Shown: positions 25,348 to 34,148 of the stretch, piece after piece
How positions within the stretch are numbered: position 1 is the stretch's first letter
Layout of the letters: every line of letters starts with the position of its first letter
Assembly (NCBI GenBank): GCA_022560695.1
Contig: JADFSP010000001.1
Span: 124,001 to 188,000 of the forward strand
Origin: Pseudomonadota bacterium
GTDB lineage: Bacteria > Pseudomonadota > Gammaproteobacteria > Steroidobacterales > Woeseiaceae
Direction: 5' to 3'
DNA length: 64,000 nt
Notes under the pieces: generated by a model
The model's database searches: none
Told to the model about the DNA's origin: nothing
Seen by the model: only the letters and a program-made list of their open reading frames with translations
Position numbers and translations under genes: made by a program

Positions 25348-25926
25348 CTAGCGGTCAGGATCGCAATACCGGGCCAGCACGTCCGGATATTTTTGATTGA
25401 GCTCCCGCCACTCCATCTCGAACCACGGAGTGAACGCGTCGGCACCTGCCTCAAGTTCTTTGGACAGTTCGCTGGCCGTCACGAATCGCACCTCGGCAAT
25501 TTCGCTGACGTTTGGACGCAAAACGCCATCGGTTGTGCCGACAAACACGTGACACAATTCGTTTTCCGAGCCCGCCTCGCCGAAACTCGCCTGGTAGTGA
25601 AATTTATAGACAAATTTCAGTTTCGCCGTGACATCGAGTTCGTCTTTCAACCGGCGCTGCGCCGCTGTCTGTATCGATTCGCCACGACGCGGATGGCTGC
25701 AGCAACTGTTCGACCAGTAACCGGGCCAAAGCCGCTTTGACGCGCCGCGCTGCTGCAGTAGCAATTCGCGGCATCCGTTAAACAGAAACAGCGAAAAGGC
25801 CCGGTGCAGTACGCCATCGCCGTCATGGCATTCCGCTTTGGGCAGATGGCCTGTTTCAATGTCCTGCGTATCGACGAGTATCAACTCTTCGGACTCTGAC
25901 GATACGATCTTGCTGCCGCTATCCAA
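25348..25926 (-). CDS. idi: isopentenyl-diphosphate delta-isomerase, type I
   Basis: Nudix-fold metalloenzyme interconverting IPP and DMAPP, required once IPP is made only through mevalonate. The 192 residues contain LHRAFSLFLFN, LLLQQRG-SKRLWPGYWSNSCCSHP with the catalytic cysteine, RRLKDEL of the nudix region and the catalytic glutamate in SENELCHVFVG. The apparent start is TTG at 25926, behind a GGGAAGCGAG purine-rich site. It follows the reductase-kinase gene by 32 bases, so it is likely the last gene of the minus-strand mevalonate operon. Confidence 0.9.
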   Translation of the reverse strand: MDSGSKIVSSESEELILVDTQDIETGHLPKAECHDGDGVLHRAFSLFLFNGCRELLLQQRGASKRLWPGYWSNSCCSHPRRGESIQTAAQRRLKDELDVTAKLKFVYKFHYQASFGEAGSENELCHVFVGTTDGVLRPNVSEIAEVRFVTASELSKELEAGADAFTPWFEMEWRELNQKYPDVLARYCDPDR

Positions 25927-25958
25927 TGCTCGCTTCCCGGTAGTCCGCCAAGATGATA

Positions 25959-28175
25959 TCAGCCGTCTTGCAACGCCACCGTTGTGTACCCGGCCAAACG
26001 CATCGCACTCTCCACCTCATCGACCGTGCCCGGACATAGTGAGACGATCGAGCCACCGCCACCCGCCCCCGTCAGCTTGGCGCCTAAAGCGCCGGCGTCT
26101 CTCGAAATAGCGACCATCCGCTCCAGCTCCGGCGTCGATACTTCGAGCGCGTTGAGCAAGCCATGACAGACATTCATCAACAAGCCGAGTTCCGCGTAGT
26201 CGGTTCGCTCAAGCGCGTCGATGCCGCTGCGGCTCAGCCCGTCGATTTCGTCGAACAATGCGTCGTAGACAGCCGGTTTCTGTTCGTAGCGTGTCCGCAC
26301 ATGGGCAACCTGTTCCCGGGTAAATCCAGCGTGGCCACTGCTCGCGATAACGATGGGCGGCACCTCTTTCAGAGCCACGTCCCTTATCTGCAGAGATGCG
26401 CCATTTCGGAACAGCATCGGCTTCGCATACGTTGCGATCGTATTATCGATTCCCGACGGCGTGCCGTGTGCAAGCTTTTCACATTCGAATGCGACTTCAT
26501 TGACGCGAACATCATCGAGCACGAGGCCGAGATAGTTATCGAATGCCCGCACAATCGCGACGGCAATCGCTGCAGACGAGCCCAGGCCCATCGCAGGCAG
26601 CAACTTCGATCGCACACGAATCGCGAAGCCTTGCCTGTCGATCCCGAGCTCGCGCAATATCAACGCCACCGCAGCGTCGATTCCCTGCGCGTTTTGATCG
26701 TCGAGCCCGACTTGCCTCGAGATGCCCCATTCGAGGACCGAGAGCGTCACGCCCGCGTCTGTTTTCTCAACTTCGGCGGAAACCGCATCGGCAATCGGCA
26801 ACGCCAGCGCATGCCTGCCATAGATGACGGCGTGTTCACCCAGCAAGATGACTTTGCCCGCGGCCGTTGCGACCGGCTCACCCTGCCGTGAAGACTCGCG
26901 CATCTCCTCGAGAATCTCCCGCGCCTTCCTCGCCTTGATTTCGCCGTCAGCCACGAGCCTTGTAACGACATCATCAAACTGACCGTCCGGCACGCGAGCG
27001 GCGGCGGCAACGCTGCGCGCGTGCAGGCGCATGTGCCCCTCCTGGATGCCGGTCGTTGCCAACGCACGCAGCGCCGCAAAGTTCTGCGCAAGGCCGACAG
27101 CCGCCATAAGGCTGGCAAGTTCGCGAGCGGATTCGACCCCCGCGATCTCGAGCCCCATCGTTGCAGCAGGATTGGCGGCGATCGTGCCGCCGACGATACC
27201 AACCTTCAGCGGCAGACGAATTTTCCCCAGCAAATCGCCATTGGAACCGGCGCGCCAGCTCGTCAAGGGCTGATAACGTCCGGTCGACGCGGCAAACGCA
27301 TGTGCGCCGGCTTCGATCGCGCGCCAGTCGTTGCCGGTCGCAATCGCGAGCGGATCGATGCCGTTCATGACACCTTTATTATGTGTCGCCGCCCGATACG
27401 GGTCAGCCAGCGCGATGTCACCTGCCAGAATGATGGCGTCGCGAGTCTTTGCGCCGTCTGCTTCAGGCGTTGCGAGATCGTCGACGCGGTAGCGTACACG
27501 CGCCGTTACGAGCGACCGATCGGCCAGATTCGACAAGATGCGCAATGCCACGGTACCGCTGCAGATCTTCGCTATGCGCGGCGCGATCGCCTCACATACC
27601 GTATTCACTATGTTGGCACCCATCGCGTCGCAGGTGTCGACGAGCAGGTGCACGGCGATGACCTGCATGCCATCTGTCAACGCCAGCCGGTGTGCGTCGA
27701 TTTCCCGGACACCGCCACCACGCTCAAGCAGTCCCGGATGAACGGCATTTGCGTCTGCAATTAGTTCGTCGTGCATGCGGTCAATCGCGGCGAGCGCCCG
27801 ATCAACGTCATCGACGTCCGCCACATGAACCTGCCCCACCAGCAATGATTCATCTGACTCGACTTCGAAGCCGCCTGACGGGCGTGCAAGCTTGGCGGCA
27901 ACCGACAGGCCGGCGACAATCGATGGTTCCTCGACAACCATGGGTACGATGTAGTCGCGGCCGTTCAGAAGAAAATTCGGGGCGATCGCGAGCGGCAATG
28001 AAAATACGCCAACGACGTTTTCGACGATCTTGTCGGCAACATGCGGCACCATGACATGACGACCATCACGCAACGCCTTCGCTGAAGTCTCCGAAAGCCA
28101 GCCACGTTGCCTCAGCTCGTCGATGCGCTCGCTGATGCTCAGGCGGTAAAGTCCCGGGATTCGTGAGTCGCTCAC
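25959..28175 (-). CDS. HMG-CoA reductase - mevalonate kinase fusion
   Basis: One 738-residue chain with two consecutive enzymes. Residues 1 to about 428 are a class II HMG-CoA reductase: ENVVGVFSLPLAIAPNFLLNG, catalytic Glu in VEEPSIVAGLS, cofactor motif DAMGANIVN (183-191), catalytic Lys in HNKGVMNGID (265-274) and C-terminal catalytic His in QEGHMRLHA (378-386). From about 432 a GHMP-family mevalonate kinase follows: GKVILLGEHAV (440-450), PAMGLGSSAA (527-536), GTPSGIDN with the catalytic Asp (571-578) and KLTGAGGGGS (700-709). All key residues are present, so both activities are expected: HMG-CoA to mevalonate to 5-phosphomevalonate. The GTG start overlaps the stop of the upstream kinase gene. 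No frame break exists at the junction. Confidence 0.92.
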   Translation of the reverse strand: MSDSRIPGLYRLSISERIDELRQRGWLSETSAKALRDGRHVMVPHVADKIVENVVGVFSLPLAIAPNFLLNGRDYIVPMVVEEPSIVAGLSVAAKLARPSGGFEVESDESLLVGQVHVADVDDVDRALAAIDRMHDELIADANAVHPGLLERGGGVREIDAHRLALTDGMQVIAVHLLVDTCDAMGANIVNTVCEAIAPRIAKICSGTVALRILSNLADRSLVTARVRYRVDDLATPEADGAKTRDAIILAGDIALADPYRAATHNKGVMNGIDPLAIATGNDWRAIEAGAHAFAASTGRYQPLTSWRAGSNGDLLGKIRLPLKVGIVGGTIAANPAATMGLEIAGVESARELASLMAAVGLAQNFAALRALATTGIQEGHMRLHARSVAAAARVPDGQFDDVVTRLVADGEIKARKAREILEEMRESSRQGEPVATAAGKVILLGEHAVIYGRHALALPIADAVSAEVEKTDAGVTLSVLEWGISRQVGLDDQNAQGIDAAVALILRELGIDRQGFAIRVRSKLLPAMGLGSSAAIAVAIVRAFDNYLGLVLDDVRVNEVAFECEKLAHGTPSGIDNTIATYAKPMLFRNGASLQIRDVALKEVPPIVIASSGHAGFTREQVAHVRTRYEQKPAVYDALFDEIDGLSRSGIDALERTDYAELGLLMNVCHGLLNALEVSTPELERMVAISRDAGALGAKLTGAGGGGSIVSLCPGTVDEVESAMRLAGYTTVALQDG

Positions 28176-29167
28176 TGCATGGCCCCGACAAGTTGCGCGC
28201 CATTCGAGTCAATCATGACGTCTAGCTCCGTGAAACCGTCTGCAGCCGGGCTAACGGCGAACGACGCAAGTGCCGATTCATCGACGCCCAGCACGATCCC
28301 GATGTCGCCACCACCCGCGCCGCAGGGCTTGTAGACCATTCCCTGCCTGGCGGCCATCTCGACAAGCGCCGCGTGACCAGCGTCGAATATGCCGAGGCCG
28401 TGGTCAATACTGAAACGCCGTAAAGCATCGATGTAAGTCCCGAATTCGTCAACGATGCGTTGCGCCGAACCATCTCGCCATATTCGTGCAATCTTTTCTG
28501 CCGCATCGCCCAGCGCGTTTCGCGACGGCTGAGCATCTGCCTGTTGGAGTTTGTCGAGTTGCGCACGAGTCTCCACCTGCACACCACTCCACAACAACTT
28601 GTAGTAAAGCCCGTGAGGCCAGGCGACCGGCCTGTACTGCCGTTCGTCCCGACGATATTCGATGACGCCACCCGCCAGACTGCAGACAACATCAACGCCG
28701 CTGCCAAGACCATGCTGAAACGCGCGGTGTCCAAGTTCCGCGACGCCACCGGCATCATCGCCGCCTGGCGGTAGCGCACAAAGCGCCGTTGCGAGCGCCA
28801 CTGACAACGCAGCACTCGATCCAATACCGATTTTCGCGCCACTATGCGGGTCCCGAAACGGACGCGTATCAAGTTTGAGCGACAGCATCTCATCGGGCGT
28901 TACTTTGCTCGCGAGCCACACATGTTCGAGCAAGCTGTACATTTCTCCGCCTGAGCGCCATTGCAGGCCGTCGGACACCTGGTGAAATCTGCCTTCGGTT
29001 TCAGTGTGTCCAGGCCCGTTGACGATGTGCCAGCCCGAATCGGCGGATTTGATTGTCACGCTGGCGCGGCGATTAACAGCGGCACCGATCGCAGGCGCGC
29101 CGTCGAGAACCGCGTATTCGCCTGACAGCAGAACCTTTCCGGGTGCGCTTGCGACGATCGGGATCAT
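28172..29167 (-). CDS. phosphomevalonate kinase (GHMP kinase)
   Basis: 331 residues with GHMP-kinase motifs: N-terminal APGKVLLSGEYAVLDGAPA, ATP loop KIGIGSSAALSVALA, GSGVDVVCSLAGGVIEY and C-terminal KPCGAGGGDIGIV. The EYAVLDGAPA and VDVxCSLxGG forms are those of phosphomevalonate kinases rather than mevalonate kinase, whose domain is in the next gene. Converts 5-phosphomevalonate to 5-diphosphomevalonate. The ATG at 29167 overlaps the mvaD stop, and its own stop overlaps the fusion gene start; a longer open frame upstream is not used. Confidence 0.88.
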   Translation of the reverse strand: MIPIVASAPGKVLLSGEYAVLDGAPAIGAAVNRRASVTIKSADSGWHIVNGPGHTETEGRFHQVSDGLQWRSGGEMYSLLEHVWLASKVTPDEMLSLKLDTRPFRDPHSGAKIGIGSSAALSVALATALCALPPGGDDAGGVAELGHRAFQHGLGSGVDVVCSLAGGVIEYRRDERQYRPVAWPHGLYYKLLWSGVQVETRAQLDKLQQADAQPSRNALGDAAEKIARIWRDGSAQRIVDEFGTYIDALRRFSIDHGLGIFDAGHAALVEMAARQGMVYKPCGAGGGDIGIVLGVDESALASFAVSPAADGFTELDVMIDSNGAQLVGAMQ

Positions 29168-30126
29168 CGCTGTTTCACGAGTTCCGCGCCGGCACCGAGA
29201 CCGCTGACCAGGATGTTGGACACGCCGCTTGTACCGGCAAGCGCGCTCCTGACAACCACTTCCTCCTCCGGCAGGCAAATAGCCTTGACCTGCGGCCCGG
29301 CATCGATCGTGAAGAACACGGCGACGCCTCGTGATTGCAATTCCCGAATTGCTTGCAGACAATTTAACGTCGCTGAATTCCAGTAAACGACCGGCGGTCG
29401 CGACGCCCACATGACGGAGTGCATTTTCAGGCAATTGTGCTCGGCGACAGCGGCAAGTTTCTCGAAGTCACGCGCGCTGATCGCATCTCTGGCCGTCTTC
29501 AGATCCTCCGCCTGAGCACCAACCCAACGATCATAAAATGGTGACGTATTGCGGCTGATCTCCATTGCCTCACTCGACCCAATGGTCTTCGCTCCCGATT
29601 CCGTAATCGCGACAACGACGCTGAGCGGCCACTCCTCAACGCTGCAGATGCTCGCGACCGAAATATCGTCGTCGTCGCTCGTGAGTTCGACATAGCCGCC
29701 GAACAAGGAACGGGCGGCGCTTCCGGATGCTCGTCCAGCCAGGCGGGCCATCTCGTCTGCGTTGTGTGGCTGGCCCGCAGCGGCAGCGCCCGCGACAACG
29801 ACGGCGGCAAACGCCGATGCCGAAGACGCCAGGCCCGCTGCGATCGGAAAATTGCAACGGCTGTCGACTCGGGCGCGCGGTCGATCCGATCCGAGGACCT
29901 CGTCGAGGCACTTGCTGATCCGCGGCATCATGCCCGGGTCGTCGCGATCGTTAACAACCAGGCAATCATGCAGCAGGTCATCGTCCAACTCGACACTGGT
30001 TTCGGTGAACAGGTCGGCAAGCGTTATCGATATTGAACCGACTGCGGGAAGATTGCGGCGCGTATCGCGCTTGCCCCAGTACTTGATCAATGCAATGTTG
30101 GGCTGGGCTCTTGCAGTTGCCCGCAT
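29164..30126 (-). CDS. mvaD: diphosphomevalonate decarboxylase
   Basis: ATP-dependent decarboxylation of 5-diphosphomevalonate to isopentenyl diphosphate. 320 residues with the diagnostic NIALIKYWGKRD, FPIAAGLASSASAFAA (ATP loop), ASGSAARSLFGGYVEL and the catalytic Asp in FTIDAGPQVK. The ATG at 30126 gives a family-typical N-terminus; the frame extends to TTG at 30150. First gene of the minus-strand mevalonate operon (mvaD, phosphomevalonate kinase, reductase-kinase, idi) and divergent from ispA across about 75 bases. Confidence 0.92.
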   Translation of the reverse strand: MRATARAQPNIALIKYWGKRDTRRNLPAVGSISITLADLFTETSVELDDDLLHDCLVVNDRDDPGMMPRISKCLDEVLGSDRPRARVDSRCNFPIAAGLASSASAFAAVVVAGAAAAGQPHNADEMARLAGRASGSAARSLFGGYVELTSDDDDISVASICSVEEWPLSVVVAITESGAKTIGSSEAMEISRNTSPFYDRWVGAQAEDLKTARDAISARDFEKLAAVAEHNCLKMHSVMWASRPPVVYWNSATLNCLQAIRELQSRGVAVFFTIDAGPQVKAICLPEEEVVVRSALAGTSGVSNILVSGLGAGAELVKQR

Positions 30127-30166
30127 GGTGGTCTGTTCCAGGATGATCAAAATATTGGGGGCACGA

Positions 30167-30172
30167 ATTATA
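30167..30172 (-). promoter_or_regulatory. probable -10 element of the mevalonate operon
   Basis: A perfect TATAAT on the minus strand, placing a transcription start near 30160, about 35 bases before the mvaD ATG. The -35 is weak. It lies in the only gap between mvaD and ispA. Confidence 0.45.
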
Positions 30173-30200
30173 GCCCAGGGAACCTCTGATCATTTATTTC

Positions 30201-31178
30201 ATGGCTGCGCCGGTGGCGGATCGCCCGGGTAACGGCGGTCAAATCGTGTACGCTACACAGCCCGTATCGCCGTCAACGGACGTTCGATTGTCTGTACTGT
30301 TCGAAGAACGCATCCCATATTTCAGCGAGCGTGTCGCGCACGCGATGGATGAGCTGTTGCCGCAAGCCGGGGAGCAACCCGAACGCTTGCACAAGGCGAT
30401 GCGCTATGCAGTGTTCAACGGTGGCAAGAGAATTCGGCCCTTGCTCGTGTATGCGACCGGTGAATGCCTGGGCGTGGATGTGTCCCGGCTCGATACGCTG
30501 GCAGCGGCCATCGAATTCATACACACATTTTCCCTCGTGCATGATGACCTGCCGGCCATGGACGACGACGATTTGCGCCGCGGCCTGCCGACCGTCCACA
30601 AACGCTTTGATGAGGCGACTGCCATTCTGGCCGCCGACGCCCTGCAACCACTGGCCTTCGCCGTTATCTCGGGTATGGGCGAAGTTGCAACGCATACCAG
30701 GGCGAATCTCGTCAAACTCATTGCCGACGCCTGTGGGTCGATGGGCATGACCGGCGGCCAGGCTATCGACCTCGCCGCCGAGGGCAAGGAATTGCGGGGC
30801 GCTGAGCTGGAGTGCATGTATGCGCTGAAGACCGGCGCGCTGATACGTGCGTCGATTCTGTCCGTATGCCTGCTCGCCGACGGCACCTCACCGGAGTACT
30901 TCGATGCACTGGATGAATTTTCCCGTGACATTGGCATCGCGTTTCAGATCAAGGACGATATTCTCGATGTGGAGGGCCTAACGGAGGTCATTGGCAAGAC
31001 GGCCGGGTCTGACGAACGCCTGCGCAAGGCCACCTATCCGGCACTGTTCGGCATCGACGCATCACACAAACGCTGCGCCGAATTGCTCGCGGACGGGCTG
31101 AACCATCTCGCGCCGCTCGGCAAAGACGCCGATCCGCTGCGCTGGCTGGCAGACTACATGGTTTCACGCGGTAGCTAG
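30201..31178 (+). CDS. ispA: (2E,6E)-farnesyl diphosphate synthase (short-chain polyprenyl synthase)
   Basis: Builds geranyl and farnesyl diphosphate from IPP and DMAPP, feeding quinone, undecaprenol and other isoprenoids. The 325 residues include GGKRIRPLLVYATGE, the first Asp-rich motif HDDLPAMDDDDLRRG, GMTGGQAIDL, the second motif QIKDDILD and GKTAGSDERLRKATYPAL, all of the IspA type. The start at 30201 has no good Shine-Dalgarno; about 25 N-terminal residues precede family similarity, so a later start (for instance GTG 30246) is possible. Its stop is one base from dinB, so they are cotranscribed. xseB and dxs, the usual partners, are absent. Confidence 0.92.
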   Translation: MAAPVADRPGNGGQIVYATQPVSPSTDVRLSVLFEERIPYFSERVAHAMDELLPQAGEQPERLHKAMRYAVFNGGKRIRPLLVYATGECLGVDVSRLDTLAAAIEFIHTFSLVHDDLPAMDDDDLRRGLPTVHKRFDEATAILAADALQPLAFAVISGMGEVATHTRANLVKLIADACGSMGMTGGQAIDLAAEGKELRGAELECMYALKTGALIRASILSVCLLADGTSPEYFDALDEFSRDIGIAFQIKDDILDVEGLTEVIGKTAGSDERLRKATYPALFGIDASHKRCAELLADGLNHLAPLGKDADPLRWLADYMVSRGS

Positions 31179-31179
31179 A

Positions 31180-32349
31180 ATGATGATCGTGCGCAGCATC
31201 TTGCATGTGGACATGGACGCTTTTTACGCGTCCGTCGAACAGCGTGACAATCCCGAATTGCGTGGCAAGCCGCTGGTCGTCGGCGGCGGCAGCAATCGCG
31301 GCGTCGTGGCCGCGGCGAGTTATGAGGCTCGCGAATTCGGCATCCGCTCGGCGATGCCGATGGCGCAGGCAAGACACCGCTGCCCCGGGTTGTGCCGGGT
31401 CGCACCGCGAATGTCACATTACAAGTCGGTGTCCAATGACATATTCGCTGTGTTTCGTGAATTCACGCCGCTGGTTGAAGGCTTGTCCCTCGACGAAGCA
31501 TTTCTCGATATCACTGCAAGCCTGAAACTCTTCGGTTCCGGCCACGACATCGCCATGGACATCAAGCGGCGCATACGCGCGTGCACGGAACTCACGGCAT
31601 CAGTTGGCCTCGCAGAAAACAAGCTGGTTGCCAAAATTGCTTCGGACATGGATAAGCCCGATGGTCTTGTCTGCATTGCAACGAAAGACGTTCACGACAG
31701 ACTCGATCCGCTGCCTGTTTCAGTGCTGCCTGGTATCGGTCGGGAAACGCTGGTCCGACTGCTTGACGTCGGCATCCGCACTATCGCCGAATTGCGGTTT
31801 GCGTCCGACCGTGACATCAGGCCGATATTCGGCCGCTTTACGGACAAGACGCGCGAACGCGCTTCCGGCATCGACGACCGGCCTGTCGTGCCATCGCGCA
31901 CCGGGAAATCCATCAGCGCCGAGGAGACTTACGACCAGGACCTTGGCGACCGCCAGGAAATGGAGCGGGAGTTACTGCGGCTGAGCGAGCGTACGTCGCG
32001 CCGTCTTCGCAAGGCCGGCCTTCAGGCCGGTACTGTGCAGGTGAAAATCCGACAGTCTGATTTCCGCACTGTCACGAGGCAGCGGTCTCTTCGGCCGCCT
32101 GACAGTGGCACCGACCGGATCTTCGCAGTCGCGCGCGATCTGCTCGGAGTCTGGCTCGCCAGGAACCCGGATCAGCGCATTCGCTTGCTCGGCGTCGGCG
32201 GCACCAATCTTGTACCGGCAGAGCAGCGTGACCTGTTTTCTGACGGCGATGCAAGCGCCGGTGCGGCTGTCGAACGGGCTGTCGACGAAATTCGCGACCG
32301 GTTTGGCAACGCATCGGTCAGCCGCGCGCGAATCTTGGATCGCCCCTGA
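31180..32349 (+). CDS. dinB: DNA polymerase IV (DinB, Y family)
   Basis: Error-prone translesion polymerase. 389 residues with HVDMDAFYASVEQRDNPEL, VAAASYEAREFGIRSAMP, the catalytic LSLDEAFLDIT, ASVGLAENKLVAKIAS, a helix-hairpin-helix (LPVSVLPGIGRETLVRLLDVGI) and the little-finger domain (GKSISAEETY). A QRDLF stretch near the C-terminus may bind the sliding clamp. ATG 31180 follows the ispA stop by one base; no LexA box is visible in front, so expression would depend on the ispA promoter. Confidence 0.93.
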   Translation: MMIVRSILHVDMDAFYASVEQRDNPELRGKPLVVGGGSNRGVVAAASYEAREFGIRSAMPMAQARHRCPGLCRVAPRMSHYKSVSNDIFAVFREFTPLVEGLSLDEAFLDITASLKLFGSGHDIAMDIKRRIRACTELTASVGLAENKLVAKIASDMDKPDGLVCIATKDVHDRLDPLPVSVLPGIGRETLVRLLDVGIRTIAELRFASDRDIRPIFGRFTDKTRERASGIDDRPVVPSRTGKSISAEETYDQDLGDRQEMERELLRLSERTSRRLRKAGLQAGTVQVKIRQSDFRTVTRQRSLRPPDSGTDRIFAVARDLLGVWLARNPDQRIRLLGVGGTNLVPAEQRDLFSDGDASAGAAVERAVDEIRDRFGNASVSRARILDRP

Positions 32350-32432
32350 ATAAGGTAGAATCGGGCACCAGTACGCCGTCAAACCTAATACTGACGGAGT
32401 ACCCGGTTCGGCTCCACGACTGGATGCTGACG

Positions 32433-34145
32433 ATGTATACGAGTTTTTTCGGACTAAATGAGAAGCCATTTTCGATAACGCCCGATCCGCGTTATCTGTT
32501 CCTGAGCAAGCGGCATGGTGAGGCGCTTGCTCATCTCGTTTACGGTGTCACCGAGAGTGGCGGCTTCATGCAACTCACGGGCGAAGTCGGTACCGGAAAA
32601 ACGACATTGGTCCGAACGCTGCTGCAAAATCGGCTGCCCGAAAATGCAGACGTTGCCGTCATCCTGAATCCGCAACTGTCCGCGCTTGAATTCCTCAAGA
32701 CGATCTGCGAAGAACTCGGCATCGCCGGACCGGACGATGGCAGCAGCAACAAGGCGCTGACCGACTCTCTGAACGAATACCTGCTCGCGGCGCACGCAGA
32801 AGGGCGACGCACTATTGTCGTTGTCGACGAAGCGCAAAATCTGGCCGCTGAAGTTCTTGAACAGGTCCGCTTGTTGACCAACCTCGAAACGGCTAAGCAG
32901 AAATTGCTGCAGATCATTTTGATCGGCCAGCCGGAACTCAGGGAACTGCTCGCAAGAAACGATTTGCGCCAGCTTGCGCAGCGCATTACCGGCCGTTACC
33001 ACCTCGAGCCTCTGTCGCGTGATGAAACTTCGGCATACATCGAGCACCGGCTGAAAGTCGGCGGCGCACTCGGCGAGCTGTTTGATGGCGGCGCCAGGCG
33101 CGAAGTGTTTCGCCATTCACACGGTGTGCCGAGGCTTATCAATGTCATCTGTGACAGGGCCTTGCTTGGCGCGTACACGCGCGAGACGCGCACCGTTAAT
33201 CGGGGCATCGTCCGCCGGGCTGCTGCGGAGATATCAGGTTCCGCAGAAACTGTGCCATGGCTGCGATGGAGCATGCCGGCCATTGGCATCCTCGGCGGCG
33301 CCGTGGTCATTGCGGGAGCCTGGACCCTGCTCGACGAGCAACGCACACAGGGCGATGCTGCCGTCGGGCCGACCGCGGAGGTCGCCGTCGTCGAGCCCGG
33401 TATTCCTGACGAGGCGTTCGCGCATCAGGCCGAGGCCGCCGCCGGAACCGGCAATCCCGGCGTGGCCGTCGCGCACACGGCCAACCGGGTGGAGCCCGGC
33501 CTCGATGAGCAACTGCGGCTCGCACAAGACCTGACCGGCGCCGAATCCGCAGCTGCGATGGCGATGGCAACACTGTTCGACCTCTGGAGCCTCTCCTATC
33601 CGAGCAGCACCCAGGACATTTGCGCTCACGTCGAGTCCATGGGCTACGCCTGCCTGAGTCAGCGTGGTTCGATCAGCAGCCTGCGGCAACTGGACAGACC
33701 GGCGATCCTGACACTAATCGACAGTCGCGGCGTGTCGCACAGCGTTGTGCTGACTGCTCTGCAGGGCGATCAGGCCGAACTCTCGATCGCCGGCGTCGCT
33801 GTCTCGCACCCTGTCACCACGGTCGCAAATGTCTGGTTCGGCCAATACCTGCTACTTTGGAAGCCACCGAATGGCTACTCGATGGCATTGGGCCTCGGCG
33901 TGCAGGACGGCAACGTCGTCTGGTTACGGCAGAGCCTCGCGGCGATAGACGACCGCTATCGCGCTGAGCCAACGGATCTGGATATTTTCGATGCAAGCCT
34001 CGACCAGCGCGTGCGTGCATTTCAACGTGATCACCGCCTCGATGTCGATGGCCTGGCTGGCCGGCAGACACAGATCATCATCAATTCGCTGCTCGTACCC
34101 GATGGCAGGCCCCGCCTGGCCACGCCGGGGCTGGCACAGGACTGA
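32433..34145 (+). CDS. gspA: GspA/ExeA-type AAA+ ATPase with peptidoglycan-binding domain
   Basis: 570 residues. The N-terminal AAA+ domain begins with the family signature MYTSFFGLNEKPFSITPDP and contains Walker A (GEVGTGKTT) and Walker B (TIVVVDEAQNL). One transmembrane helix (about 281-299) leads to a periplasmic part with a C39-peptidase-like region (about 380-490) and a C-terminal peptidoglycan-binding domain (VRAFQRDHRLDVDGLAG). Such proteins use ATP to help place secretion or assembly machines through the cell wall. The ATG at 32433 matches the conserved N-terminus; another ATG is nine bases earlier. Followed by gspB after three bases. Confidence 0.88.
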   Translation: MYTSFFGLNEKPFSITPDPRYLFLSKRHGEALAHLVYGVTESGGFMQLTGEVGTGKTTLVRTLLQNRLPENADVAVILNPQLSALEFLKTICEELGIAGPDDGSSNKALTDSLNEYLLAAHAEGRRTIVVVDEAQNLAAEVLEQVRLLTNLETAKQKLLQIILIGQPELRELLARNDLRQLAQRITGRYHLEPLSRDETSAYIEHRLKVGGALGELFDGGARREVFRHSHGVPRLINVICDRALLGAYTRETRTVNRGIVRRAAAEISGSAETVPWLRWSMPAIGILGGAVVIAGAWTLLDEQRTQGDAAVGPTAEVAVVEPGIPDEAFAHQAEAAAGTGNPGVAVAHTANRVEPGLDEQLRLAQDLTGAESAAAMAMATLFDLWSLSYPSSTQDICAHVESMGYACLSQRGSISSLRQLDRPAILTLIDSRGVSHSVVLTALQGDQAELSIAGVAVSHPVTTVANVWFGQYLLLWKPPNGYSMALGLGVQDGNVVWLRQSLAAIDDRYRAEPTDLDIFDASLDQRVRAFQRDHRLDVDGLAGRQTQIIINSLLVPDGRPRLATPGLAQD

Positions 34146-34148
34146 CAC

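Noticed and set aside
26163-27764. Two plus-strand frames of over 240 codons opposite the reductase-kinase gene
   Set aside because: Shadows of a GC-rich gene whose minus-strand frame has complete catalytic motifs.
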